A stretch of DNA of 8,152 bases, from positions 1 through 8,152 of the forward strand of contig JAISQG010000070.1 of the NCBI GenBank assembly GCA_031274335.1. Reading direction: 5' to 3'. Position numbers and translations under genes: made by a program. This DNA comes from Gracilibacteraceae bacterium (lineage in GTDB: Bacteria > Bacillota > Desulfitobacteriia > Desulfitobacteriales > Syntrophobotulaceae). This document shows, piece after piece, positions 1 through 5,879 of this stretch (the stretch's first letter is position 1; every line of letters begins with the position of its first letter). The notes under the pieces are model-generated. The model did no database searches, was not told the DNA's origin, and saw only the letters and a list, made by a program, of their open reading frames with translations.

Positions 1-261
1 CACATGGATTCCCGCACGGCTTACCGGGCGATAGAGGAACATCTGGACGTGATTATCGCCGGCGTGAAGGACGTGCTGGAGCGGACTCCGCCGGAACTGG
101 CGGTGGATGTGCTGGACAAAGGCGTGGTTCTGACCGGAGGCGGATCGATGATTCACGGGCTGCCGGAACGGCTGAGCATGGAGACCGGGTTGGCCGTCAT
201 CCTGGCCGAGGATCCGATTTCCTGCGTGGCGCGCGGCACAGGCAAGTTGCTGGCTCGATGA
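1..261 (+). CDS. mreB: Rod shape-determining protein MreB/Mbl, C-terminal part (5' end outside window)
   Basis: The reading frame is open from the first base and ends at TGA 259-261, giving about 86 C-terminal residues. MreB is the bacterial actin homologue. It forms membrane-associated filaments that organise the elongasome during lateral wall synthesis. The fragment has the family's closing pattern: a helix ending ERTPPELA, then the nucleotide-pocket segment GVVLTGGGSMIHGL, then AEDPISCVARGTGK near the end. The ATG at position 4 is internal, because the family is about 330-345 residues long. The stop overlaps the start of the next gene (ATGA), which implies one operon and translational coupling. 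I cannot separate MreB from its paralogue Mbl with this C-terminal piece alone. Confidence 0.93.
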   Translation, partial: HMDSRTAYRAIEEHLDVIIAGVKDVLERTPPELAVDVLDKGVVLTGGGSMIHGLPERLSMETGLAVILAEDPISCVARGTGKLLAR

Positions 262-986
262 ACAGGTCAGTTTCCATTCTGGGCGTGCGGGTGGACGATG
301 TCAGCTTAGCGGAAACGGTAGCCGCAGCGGAAGAGGCGGCGGCCGGACGGCGGCGGCTGCGCATTGTCACGGCCAACCCGGAAATCGTCTGCCTCGCGGC
401 TTCCGACGCGCAGCTGCGCGCCATTCTGGCCGAAGCGGATTTGGTGACGCCGGACGGTGTCGGAGTCTTGTGGGCGGCGCGCCGCTTCGGTCAGCCTTTG
501 CGGGAGCGGGTGACGGGCATCGATCTCGCGCAAGCCCTGTTTCAGGCCGGGCAGACGCGGGGTTGGCGCGTGTTTTTGCTTGGCGGCCGGCCCGGTGTGG
601 CCGCGGAGGCGGCGGCGGCGCAGGCGGAGATTTATCCGGGGCTGGTTTTCGCGTGCGCGCACGGGTATTTTGCCGAGGAAGAAGAAGGGGCGCTGACGGA
701 GCAAATCCGGCTTTTCCGCCCCCATTTGCTCCTGGCCGGGCTTGGCGCTCCGCGGCAGGAAATCTGGCTGAGCGCGCATAGTGATTTGGCGGCGGTGTCC
801 GTCGGCGTCGGGGGAGCTTTCGACGTTCTGGCCGGCCGGAAAAAACGGGCGCCGCGCTGGATGCAGCGGGCCGGCTGCGAGTGGTTGTACCGCCTTGTGC
901 GCGAACCGGAGCGCCTGAAACGCCAGCGCGTGCTGCCGGTTTTTCTCTGGCGCGTGCTGCGGCAAAGGGTGTCCGGGGATGTGTGA
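258..986 (+). CDS. tagA: TagA/WecG/CpsF family (GT26) glycosyltransferase
   Basis: This 242-residue protein is of usual family length. GT26 enzymes transfer an N-acetylhexosamine, typically ManNAc, onto undecaprenyl-diphosphate-GlcNAc at the inner face of the membrane, an early step in making wall teichoic acid or a related polymer. Visible family motifs are TANPE (38-42), TPDGVG with the presumed catalytic Asp66, RVTG with Arg84, FLLGG (106-110), GLGAPRQEIW (161-170) and GVGGAFDVLAG (183-193). The C-terminal Arg/Lys-rich stretch around 194-235 resembles the membrane-binding appendage of TagA enzymes. The ATG overlaps the mreB stop by 4 bases, so expression is probably coupled to mreB. The family is clear; the exact sugar and acceptor are inferred. 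No other teichoic acid genes are visible in the window. Confidence 0.92.
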   Translation: MNRSVSILGVRVDDVSLAETVAAAEEAAAGRRRLRIVTANPEIVCLAASDAQLRAILAEADLVTPDGVGVLWAARRFGQPLRERVTGIDLAQALFQAGQTRGWRVFLLGGRPGVAAEAAAAQAEIYPGLVFACAHGYFAEEEEGALTEQIRLFRPHLLLAGLGAPRQEIWLSAHSDLAAVSVGVGGAFDVLAGRKKRAPRWMQRAGCEWLYRLVREPERLKRQRVLPVFLWRVLRQRVSGDV

Positions 987-1003
987 CCGGCAATTATTTG
1001 GCG

Positions 1004-1010
1004 AAGGAGG
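1004..1010 (+). promoter_or_regulatory. Ribosome binding site of tcdA
   Basis: AAGGAGG lies 10 bases before the ATG at 1021 and decides the start of tcdA. The earlier in-frame ATG at 979 overlaps the end of the glycosyltransferase gene, has no comparable site, and would add 14 residues unlike the family N-terminus. Confidence 0.75.
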
Positions 1011-1020
1011 CGCGCCGGCA

Positions 1021-1832
1021 ATGAGCAATGAGCCTGAATTTGAAACTCCCGGCCCTGTCACCGCGGATGTGCCGAAACTCGACCAGTTTTCCCGCACGGC
1101 CCTGCAAATCGGACAGGCCGGGGTGAACCGCCTCAGGGCGGCGCGCGTGGCGGTTTTCGGCATCGGCGGCGTCGGCGGTTACTGCGTAGAGGCGCTTTGC
1201 CGCAGCGGGGTCGGGACCCTCGCGCTTTTTGACGACGACCGGATTTGCCTGACGAATATCAACCGTCAGATCATCGCCACGCACGCGACGGTCGGGCAGT
1301 ACAAGGTGGACGTGATGCGGGCGCGGGCGCTGGAAATCTGCCCGGATGCCGACGTGGAGGCCCATCGCCTGTTTTTTGGGCCGGAGACATCCGGCAGCGT
1401 GGATTTCACACGCTACGACTATATTGTCGATGCCGTGGATACGGTCACGGCCAAACTGGAAATCGTCTGCCGGGCGCGGGAGGCGGGCGTGCCGGTGATT
1501 AGCGCGATGGGCGCGGCGAACAAGCTGGATCCGGCGGCTTTCCGGGTAGCCGACATTTATCAAACCGGCGTTTGCCCGCTGGCGCGTGTCATGCGCCGGG
1601 AATTGCGTCGTCGAGGCGTGCCGGCCCTGAAGGTTGTTTATTCACCGGAACCGCCCACGGCGCAGGTCGAAGATCTCGCGGCCGACTGCCGCACCGGCTG
1701 CATCTGCCCGCCCGGAACGGCGCGTCATTGCACGGGCGCCGGCAAATACCGGCCAGCAACGCTTTTGTTCCGCCCGTGGCGGGTATGATCCTGGCCGGCG
1801 AGGTGGTAAAAGACCTGATTGCCGCCGAATGA
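1021..1832 (+). CDS. tcdA: tRNA threonylcarbamoyladenosine dehydratase (TcdA/YgdL/YrvM), with an apparent frameshift near the 3' end
   Basis: TcdA is an E1/ThiF-like enzyme that uses ATP to cyclise t6A37 of tRNA to ct6A. Seen from ATG 1021: DQFSRTALQIG (21-31), the nucleotide-binding GIGGVGG (47-53), a DDDRICLTNINRQ segment around 71-83, DAVDT (137-141) and CRTGCICPPG (223-232). The first frame then departs from the family and runs to a stop at 1786-1788. In the frame one base back, the expected ending continues: RRQIPASNAFVPPVAG, then an AGEVVKDL tail, stopping at 1830-1832. The switch falls at about 1733-1740, where ACGGGCGCCGG is one base short of an intact frame. Rejoined, the protein is about 270 residues, normal for the family. 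The start was chosen from the AAGGAGG at 1004. Either a one-base sequencing or assembly error or a real frameshift fits; the last 32 residues would be replaced if it is real. Confidence 0.9.
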
Positions 1833-1857
1833 GATTATCAAAATCTGTACGGTTTGT

Positions 1858-2535
1858 TCAAGGTCTGGTGGTTGGATGCACCACCTCAGCGAACTGCTTG
1901 GGCAGAAGTCCGATAAACTCGTAAAACAGGCGGACAATGTAACTGCTGGTATATCCCGTATTTATAGCCAAATCATGTATTTTTATATTGCCGCCGGCGT
2001 TGATGATTTCGTTCACGCAATACTGGATCAGACGCTGCTTCCCTTCAAGAAAGAGATAATGCCTTGTCAGGTAGTTTTTAATCAGCGCGATCCGTTTGGC
2101 CAGCGCATCTTCCTCTAGGACCTGCGCGGCGATCTCGTCGCTGTCGCCGAAGTAAAAGGCGAGAGGGATCTGCTGGGAGACGATCTGCCCCGCCGCGCCG
2201 GGAAGATAATTGCGGGCTTCCCCCGGGGCAAAACGCACGCCTATGACCTGCTTGTCGCTCTCCGAATCCATGCTGACCAAGGCTTGGGCTGTGCCGATCA
2301 CCCAGGATTCCACCGAGTTCCGGTGTATGATGAAGATGATGTCCATGCAGCCGTCGGGGATTATGGGAATGGAAAACAGATCCCGGCTGCCGATGCGTAT
2401 CTCATAAAACAGCAGAGGTGTTTTCGTGAAAATGCCGCTTTTGTCCCACACCTTTGTATAGCGCTCAAAATTGCTGAATCCGGGTTGATCAGGGATCAGT
2501 TTCTTCATATCTACTTGCTCGCCGTTCCATTTCAT
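1858..2535 (-). CDS. AraC-family transcriptional regulator with DUF6597-type sensor domain, C-terminally truncated
   Basis: Read leftward from ATG 2535 (GGGGGTGA about 6 bases upstream) this is 225 residues. Residues about 20-130 resemble the DUF6597 domain found ahead of AraC helix-turn-helix regions: IIPDGCMDIIF (58-68) and GVRFAPGEAR (99-108) are its marks. Residues about 186-215 form one helix-turn-helix (LAINTGYTSSYIVRLFYEF) followed by LLPKQFAEVV, which in relatives leads into a linker and a second helix-turn-helix. Here it breaks off after five more residues, so roughly 45-60 residues are missing. Neither other frame restores them. The protein probably cannot bind DNA normally, and the gene may be a pseudogene. 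Its stop is only 25 bases from that of tcdA, convergent. Base composition is visibly poorer in GC than the neighbours, which suggests transfer. A longer ATG at 2607 is disfavoured because it sits in the leader hairpin. Confidence 0.75.
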   Translation of the reverse strand: MKWNGEQVDMKKLIPDQPGFSNFERYTKVWDKSGIFTKTPLLFYEIRIGSRDLFSIPIIPDGCMDIIFIIHRNSVESWVIGTAQALVSMDSESDKQVIGVRFAPGEARNYLPGAAGQIVSQQIPLAFYFGDSDEIAAQVLEEDALAKRIALIKNYLTRHYLFLEGKQRLIQYCVNEIINAGGNIKIHDLAINTGYTSSYIVRLFYEFIGLLPKQFAEVVHPTTRP

Positions 2536-2586
2536 AAGGCTCACCCCCGAAACTTTGGCGCATCGCTGTTTCCTGATAATAAAGAC

Positions 2587-2616
2587 AAAAGCGCAATGCG
2601 TGAACATTGCGCCTTT
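2587..2616 (-). promoter_or_regulatory. Leader stem-loop upstream of the AraC gene (attenuator-like or operator)
   Basis: On the minus strand GCGCAATG pairs with CATTGCGC across a 6-base loop. The stem extends to 12 pairs, counting one G-U pair, by AAAG against TTTT, and TTTTGTCTTT overlaps and follows the right arm. It begins about 6 bases after the predicted start of transcription and ends about 50 bases before the AraC start codon. It has intrinsic-terminator form in the leftward direction. A palindromic operator is the other reading. Confidence 0.5.
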
Positions 2617-2628
2617 GCAACTGGTTTC

Positions 2629-2657
2629 ATTTTACCTGGTCGGGATAAATTTGTCAA
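2629..2657 (-). promoter_or_regulatory. SigA-type promoter for the AraC gene
   Basis: Read leftward, a perfect -35 TTGACA (2657-2652) is followed after exactly 17 bases by TAAAAT (2634-2629), one base off the consensus -10. Transcription would begin near 2622 and leave a leader of about 87 bases before ATG 2535. The leader contains the stem-loop at 2587-2616. Confidence 0.7.
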
Positions 2658-2697
2658 CATGCAGTTCACTTTTGTACTATAACGCTTCAAACCGCTT

Positions 2698-2829
2698 ATG
2701 CTAAGATGGAAACAGGCGGATTTCATCATAATTGATAAGAATCCCTATGCGCTTGACGGCCCCATAGACCGTTCCATAATCACAGTGGAGGAGACCTGGC
2801 GAAAAGGCGTTCGCATTTATAAATCGTAA
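2698..2829 (+). pseudogene. C-terminal remnant of an amidohydrolase (YtcJ/Amidohydro_3-like)
   Basis: A 43-codon open stretch from ATG 2698 to TAA 2827-2829 reads KQADFIIIDKNPYALDG and, further on, TVEETWRKGVRIY. This matches the usual end of YtcJ-like amidohydrolases: a GKxADxVVLDxNP turn, then a strand of the form V-x-x-T-W-x-x-G-x-x-V-Y. Such enzymes are about 530-560 residues, so over 90 percent is absent. The frame is closed by TAA at 2680-2682, and the similarity starts abruptly near 2710. No further amidohydrolase sequence was seen in the other frames upstream. It points away from the AraC gene, so the two may be leftovers of one regulator-enzyme locus. The assignment rests on motif recall over about 39 residues. 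Confidence 0.6.
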
Positions 2830-2857
2830 TGGCTGAGGCTTTTTCGTGATTTTACTC

Positions 2858-2887
2858 TTGCGGTCTCCGCCCTGTTGTTGTTATAAT
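2858..2887 (+). promoter_or_regulatory. Probable SigA-type promoter for sua5
   Basis: TTGCGG (2858-2863), an 18-base spacer and a perfect TATAAT (2882-2887). Transcription would start near 2893, about 65 bases before the sua5 ATG. It lies just after the amidohydrolase remnant, so the housekeeping genes downstream do not depend on readthrough from the decayed patch. Confidence 0.65.
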
Positions 2888-2958
2888 AGTGTTATGTTTG
2901 CTAGAACCGAGAAAAATATAAACGGCAGCGCGTCTGCTCCATACGCGCCGTGACGCTT

Positions 2959-4002
2959 ATGGAGACAAAGCGGAGCGTTTGGCGAGACGGGGCAATTGTG
3001 AGCGGAGAGTCGCTGGCCTCGGCCGCCGCTTTGTTGCGGGCCGGCGAGCCGGTGGCTTTTCCCACGGAAACGGTATACGGCCTTGGTGCCAACGCGCTGG
3101 ACGCCGGAGCCTGTCGGCGTATTTTCGCCGTCAAGGGTCGGCCGGCGGACAATCCGCTCATTGTGCACATCGCCGGCATGGAGCGGCTTCGCGATGTTTG
3201 CGCTGTCTGGCCGCCGGAAGCGCGGCTTTTGGCGGTCAGGTTTTGGCCCGGCCCGCTGACGCTTGTTTTGCCCCGGCAAAAAGGTGTGCCGCCGGAAGTG
3301 ACCGGCGGTTTGGACACGGTGGGCGTGCGGATGCCGGACCACCCGCTGGCCCTGGCGCTGATCCGGACGGCCGGGCTGCCGCTGGCCGCGCCTAGCGCTA
3401 ATTTGTCCGGCAAGCCGAGTCCGACGACGGCGGATCATGTCTGGCGCGATTTGCAGGGGCGCATTCCTCTCATTATGGACGGCGGCCCTTGCCGGGTCGG
3501 GCTGGAATCGACGGTGCTGGATCTGACGGCGGGCAGCCCGGTGATTTTGCGTCCGGGCGGCGTGACCAAGGAGGAACTGGAGCAGGCCCTGGGAAAGGCG
3601 GTCATGACTGCGGATGAGGCCGGCGAATCCGCGCCGAAAGCGCCGGGCATGAAGTACAGGCATTACGCGCCGCAAGGGCGCGTAATGCCTATCAGCGCGG
3701 ATTCCGCCGCCGCGGGCCGGCAAATTGCGGAGCAATTGCGGACCGTCCGGCCCGGCGAGCGGGTCGCTCTCTTGGCGACGGATGAAACGCTCGCCGGGCT
3801 GGACGCCGCGCAGCGCGCGCGGTTGACGCCGGTGTTTTCCCTAGGCGGCGCGCGCCGGCCGGCCCAGGCAGCGGCCCGGCTCTTCACAGGCTTGCGCCTG
3901 GCGGATGAGAGCCGCGCCGGCCTCATTCTGGTGCAAGAAACCGAGGACAGCGGCGTGGGCTCAGCCTTTATGAACAGATTGCGCAAAGCGGCGCGCGGTT
4001 GA
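2959..4002 (+). CDS. sua5: L-threonylcarbamoyladenylate synthase, two-domain Sua5/YwlC type
   Basis: The enzyme forms threonylcarbamoyl-AMP from threonine, bicarbonate and ATP. The TsaD complex then uses it to make t6A37 in ANN-decoding tRNAs. From ATG 2959 it has 347 residues, the usual length for the two-domain form. The YrdC domain shows FPTETVYGLGANAL (34-47), KGRPADNPLIVHI (59-71), APSANLSG (144-151), GLESTV (181-186) and RPGG (198-201). The linker has KYRHYAP (232-238), and residues about 241-345 are the C-terminal Sua5 domain. An in-frame GTG at 2950 is an alternative start adding three residues; neither start has a good ribosome binding site. ATG is preferred because METK-R matches the relatives. 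The moeA-like gene follows after 15 bases. The gene contains a perfect 14-bp inverted repeat at the linker. Confidence 0.95.
   Translation: METKRSVWRDGAIVSGESLASAAALLRAGEPVAFPTETVYGLGANALDAGACRRIFAVKGRPADNPLIVHIAGMERLRDVCAVWPPEARLLAVRFWPGPLTLVLPRQKGVPPEVTGGLDTVGVRMPDHPLALALIRTAGLPLAAPSANLSGKPSPTTADHVWRDLQGRIPLIMDGGPCRVGLESTVLDLTAGSPVILRPGGVTKEELEQALGKAVMTADEAGESAPKAPGMKYRHYAPQGRVMPISADSAAAGRQIAEQLRTVRPGERVALLATDETLAGLDAAQRARLTPVFSLGGARRPAQAAARLFTGLRLADESRAGLILVQETEDSGVGSAFMNRLRKAARG
3658..3690. repeat. Perfect 14-bp inverted repeat with 5-base loop inside sua5
   Basis: AGGCATTACGCGCC (3658-3671), loop GCAAG, then its exact reverse complement GGCGCGTAATGCCT (3677-3690). It overlaps the codons for the conserved linker motif RHYAP and the residues after it (about 234-244), between the YrdC and Sua5 domains. 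It has no T-run, so it does not look like an intrinsic terminator. A stem this strong within coding sequence could slow ribosomes at the domain boundary; that role is inference. Confidence 0.8.
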
Positions 4003-4004
4003 AC

Positions 4005-4011
4005 AAGGAGG
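4005..4011 (+). promoter_or_regulatory. Ribosome binding site supporting the TTG start of the moeA-like gene
   Basis: A perfect AAGGAGG sits 6 bases before TTG 4018, in the short gap after the sua5 stop. It fixes the TTG as the start in preference to internal ATG codons such as the one at 4048. Confidence 0.85.
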
Positions 4012-4017
4012 ACTCTC

Positions 4018-5241
4018 TTGTACAAAAAATATGTGACTCCGGATTTTATGCCTACGCGCGAGCAGATGCTCTCGCTCATTGCCGGCAGGATACAGCCTGT
4101 TCAGGGAACGGAAATCGTCTTTTTCTCCGGGGCGCGCGGCCGGATTGCCGCCGAAGACATCAGGACGCAAAACACCCTGCCGAACACGCCGGTCAGCCGT
4201 CTGGACGGCATCGGCGTGCGCTTCGCGGACTTTGCCGGCGGAATCCCCGATACTTCCGCCTGGACAGAGGGCAGCGAATACTATTTTAGCAACACGGGCG
4301 TAGCCCTGCGCGATGGCTTTGACACCGTTATCCGCATCGAAGACGTGGATGTGGAAAACGGCAAGCTCATCATTCACAGAGGCCCGTCAGCGCAAGGCGA
4401 ATTGGTGGGCGCGGCCGGCGAGCATATCGCCGCCGGTGAAATTCTCGTGCCGAAAGGCTGCCGCCTTACGCCGGCCCACATCGGCCTGCTGGCCTCCGGC
4501 GGCGTTATGAGCATCCCCGTGACGCGCCGGGCCCGTGTGGCCATCCTCCCCACCGGAGACGAGCTTCTGCCGGCCGGCAGCGCGCCGGCGCGCGGCAAAA
4601 ACATCGAATCAAACAGCCATATGCTGGCCGCCTATATAGAGGAATGGGGCGCCGAACCATATATTCTGCCCATACTGAGCGACGAGTTTGCGGCGATCAA
4701 AAACGCGCTCTCAGACGCCGTGCGTCTCTATGACGCCGCTGTCGTCATCGCCGGCTCATCCAAAGGCACGGCGGATTATACGCTTGACGCGCTGGCCGCG
4801 CTGGGGGAAGTGCTCGTGCCTGAGATGGCGCACGGTCCCGGCAAACACAGCTCACTCACCCTCGCGGGGCACAAACCGCTCATCGGCGTCAGCGGTCCGC
4901 CGATGGGTGCGCAGGTTTTTGCCGAGCTCTACCTCCGGCCGATCATATTCACCCTGCTTGGACTGCCGGCCGAGCCCTACCCTGTTATTGAAGCCGTTAT
5001 CGACGAAAAAATGGAAGCCTATGAAGTGGATTTTTGCCAAAAACTGCATGTTTACCGCGCCCCGGACGGTTATCACGCCAAGCTGCTCATGACAAGCGGC
5101 CCGCGCACACGCACAGAAATGGTGGCCTTGGCTAACGCCACTCTGTATCAAAAGGCGGGCTGCGGACATGAAGCCGGAATGACAGCCGCCGTGGAACTCA
5201 TGACGCCGTATTCGCTTGTTCCCGCCGAATCGCTATTGTGA
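4018..5241 (+). CDS. moeA: MoeA-like molybdopterin molybdotransferase family protein, divergent
   Basis: At 407 residues the protein has MoeA length and domain order. MoeA inserts molybdate into adenylylated molybdopterin. Visible marks: RLDGIGVRFAD (61-71, in place of SxMDGYAV; the Asp is kept), SNTGVALRDGFDTVIR (91-106), a beta-barrel insert at about 107-170, PTGDELL (178-184), the NIESNSHML segment (195-203), then VVIAGSSKGTADYT (242-255) where most MoeAs have a GGVSxGxxD motif. The usual KPGKP is GPGKH (273-277), so the first of two conserved lysines is lost, and GLPGxP is GVSGPP (290-295). The central MogA-like fold and C-terminal barrel (about 320-405) remain recognisable. It starts with TTG after AAGGAGG and lies 15 bases after sua5, probably co-transcribed. 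The changes suggest a MoeA subfamily with altered activity; the substrate is not known from the sequence. Confidence 0.85.
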   Translation: MYKKYVTPDFMPTREQMLSLIAGRIQPVQGTEIVFFSGARGRIAAEDIRTQNTLPNTPVSRLDGIGVRFADFAGGIPDTSAWTEGSEYYFSNTGVALRDGFDTVIRIEDVDVENGKLIIHRGPSAQGELVGAAGEHIAAGEILVPKGCRLTPAHIGLLASGGVMSIPVTRRARVAILPTGDELLPAGSAPARGKNIESNSHMLAAYIEEWGAEPYILPILSDEFAAIKNALSDAVRLYDAAVVIAGSSKGTADYTLDALAALGEVLVPEMAHGPGKHSSLTLAGHKPLIGVSGPPMGAQVFAELYLRPIIFTLLGLPAEPYPVIEAVIDEKMEAYEVDFCQKLHVYRAPDGYHAKLLMTSGPRTRTEMVALANATLYQKAGCGHEAGMTAAVELMTPYSLVPAESLL

Positions 5242-5245
5242 AACC

Positions 5246-5271
5246 TGAACGGGGTCTCGCTCATTTTTTTT
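5246..5271 (+). terminator. Possible rho-independent terminator after the moeA-like gene
   Basis: TGAACG (5246-5251) can pair with CGCTCA (5258-5263) across a 6-base loop, with one A-C mismatch, and eight Ts follow directly (5264-5271). The stem is short and imperfect, so strength is uncertain, but position and T-run fit the end of the sua5-moeA unit. Confidence 0.4.
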
Positions 5272-5292
5272 CGTAAATTATCGAAAACCCGC

Positions 5293-5319
5293 TTGCAACA
5301 TATGGCCGATTGGTATAAT
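5293..5319 (+). promoter_or_regulatory. Extended -10 promoter for rlmH
   Basis: TGG followed directly by a perfect TATAAT (5314-5319) forms an extended -10 element. A partial -35, TTGCAA at 5293-5298, lies 15 bases upstream (or CTTGCA with 16). Transcription would start near 5326, leaving a leader of about 38 bases before the proposed rlmH start. Confidence 0.65.
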
Positions 5320-5348
5320 ATTTTAGTGTGCGGGTCAAAACCGCTTAT

Positions 5349-5360
5349 TAAGCAGGTGAT
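5349..5360 (+). promoter_or_regulatory. Near-perfect extended Shine-Dalgarno sequence of rlmH
   Basis: TAAGCAGGTGAT matches the full 12-base complement of the 16S rRNA 3' end (TAAGGAGGTGAT) at 11 positions. Its AGG core ends 7 bases before ATT 5364, ideal spacing for initiation there. It is 31 bases from the GTG at 5388, too far to serve that codon. Confidence 0.7.
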
Positions 5361-5363
5361 AAT

Positions 5364-5846
5364 ATTCTTCATATCAGTGTCGTTTGCGTGGGGCGGATCA
5401 GGGAACCATACTTGCTGGACGGGCTGCGCGAATACGAAAAACGCCTGCGGCGCTTTGTGCGCCTAGAAATCCGTGCGGTGGAGGACGAACCTTGTCCGGA
5501 GACGCTGTCAGCGGAAGAAGAACGCGCGGCGCGGGAAACCGAAGGCGCGCGCCTGCTCAAGCGGCTGGGCGGCAGGGAATATGTCACGGCGCTGGATTTG
5601 GGCGGCCGAATGCTGGACTCGCCGGGACTGGCGGCTTATCTGGCGGCCAGGGCGCTTGAGGGCTGGAGCAGCCAGGCGTTTGTCATCGGCGGTTCGCTCG
5701 GCCTCAGTCCGAAGGTACTGGAAAGGGCGGACTTTCGCCTTTCGCTCTCCGCACTCACTTTTCCGCATCAGTTGACGCGCCTGATTCTCCTGGAGCAGAT
5801 TTTCCGGGCCTGCAAAATCAACAGCCATGAGGCGTACCACAAATAA
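5364..5846 (+). CDS. rlmH: 23S rRNA pseudouridine-1915 N3-methyltransferase RlmH, probable ATT start
   Basis: RlmH is a SPOUT methyltransferase that uses S-adenosylmethionine to methylate pseudouridine 1915 in helix 69 of 23S rRNA. The C-terminal half carries the family pattern: FVIGGSLGLSPKVL for the cofactor-binding knot, LTFPHQLTRLILLEQIFRA, and the typical ending INSHEAYHK. The first usable standard start is GTG 5388, giving 152 residues. Upstream, in frame and without a stop, the sequence still encodes HISVVCVGRIREPY, the expected first strand of the fold, preceded only by ATT and CTT where ATG is expected. Starting at ATT 5364 gives 160 residues, against about 159 in Bacillus and Staphylococcus. 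The Shine-Dalgarno at 5349 is placed for this codon. A start codon altered by a sequencing error is the main alternative. Confidence 0.9.
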   Translation: MLHISVVCVGRIREPYLLDGLREYEKRLRRFVRLEIRAVEDEPCPETLSAEEERAARETEGARLLKRLGGREYVTALDLGGRMLDSPGLAAYLAARALEGWSSQAFVIGGSLGLSPKVLERADFRLSLSALTFPHQLTRLILLEQIFRACKINSHEAYHK

Positions 5847-5879
5847 ACCGCCATAATCCGCCGTCAGAAAGAGGGCATC

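Noticed and set aside
306..1163. Long minus-strand ORFs opposite the glycosyltransferase gene
   Set aside because: They are shadows of GC-rich coding sequence: low-complexity Arg/Pro/Ala translations with no domain pattern.
979..1788. tcdA as a 269-residue ORF from ATG 979 ending at 1788
   Set aside because: The start lacks a good ribosome binding site and the last residues after about 1735 do not fit the family; the expected C-terminus is in the next frame to 1832.
2651..2680. Rightward promoter TTGTCA with TACTAT 18 bases downstream, ahead of the amidohydrolase remnant
   Set aside because: The match is weak and overlaps the much better leftward AraC promoter; no intact gene follows.
2284..2682. 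Plus-strand 132-codon ORF across the AraC gene
   Set aside because: The minus-strand AraC motifs explain this stretch; the plus-strand translation has no family pattern.
2881..3735. 284-codon minus-strand ORF opposite sua5
   Set aside because: It is antisense to clear sua5 motifs and its translation is Arg/Gly/His-rich without recognisable domains.
5820..5846. 3' end of rlmH as an attachment site like the SCCmec site of staphylococci
   Set aside because: The conserved ending is similar because of the protein sequence, but there is no direct repeat, recombinase or inserted element after it.
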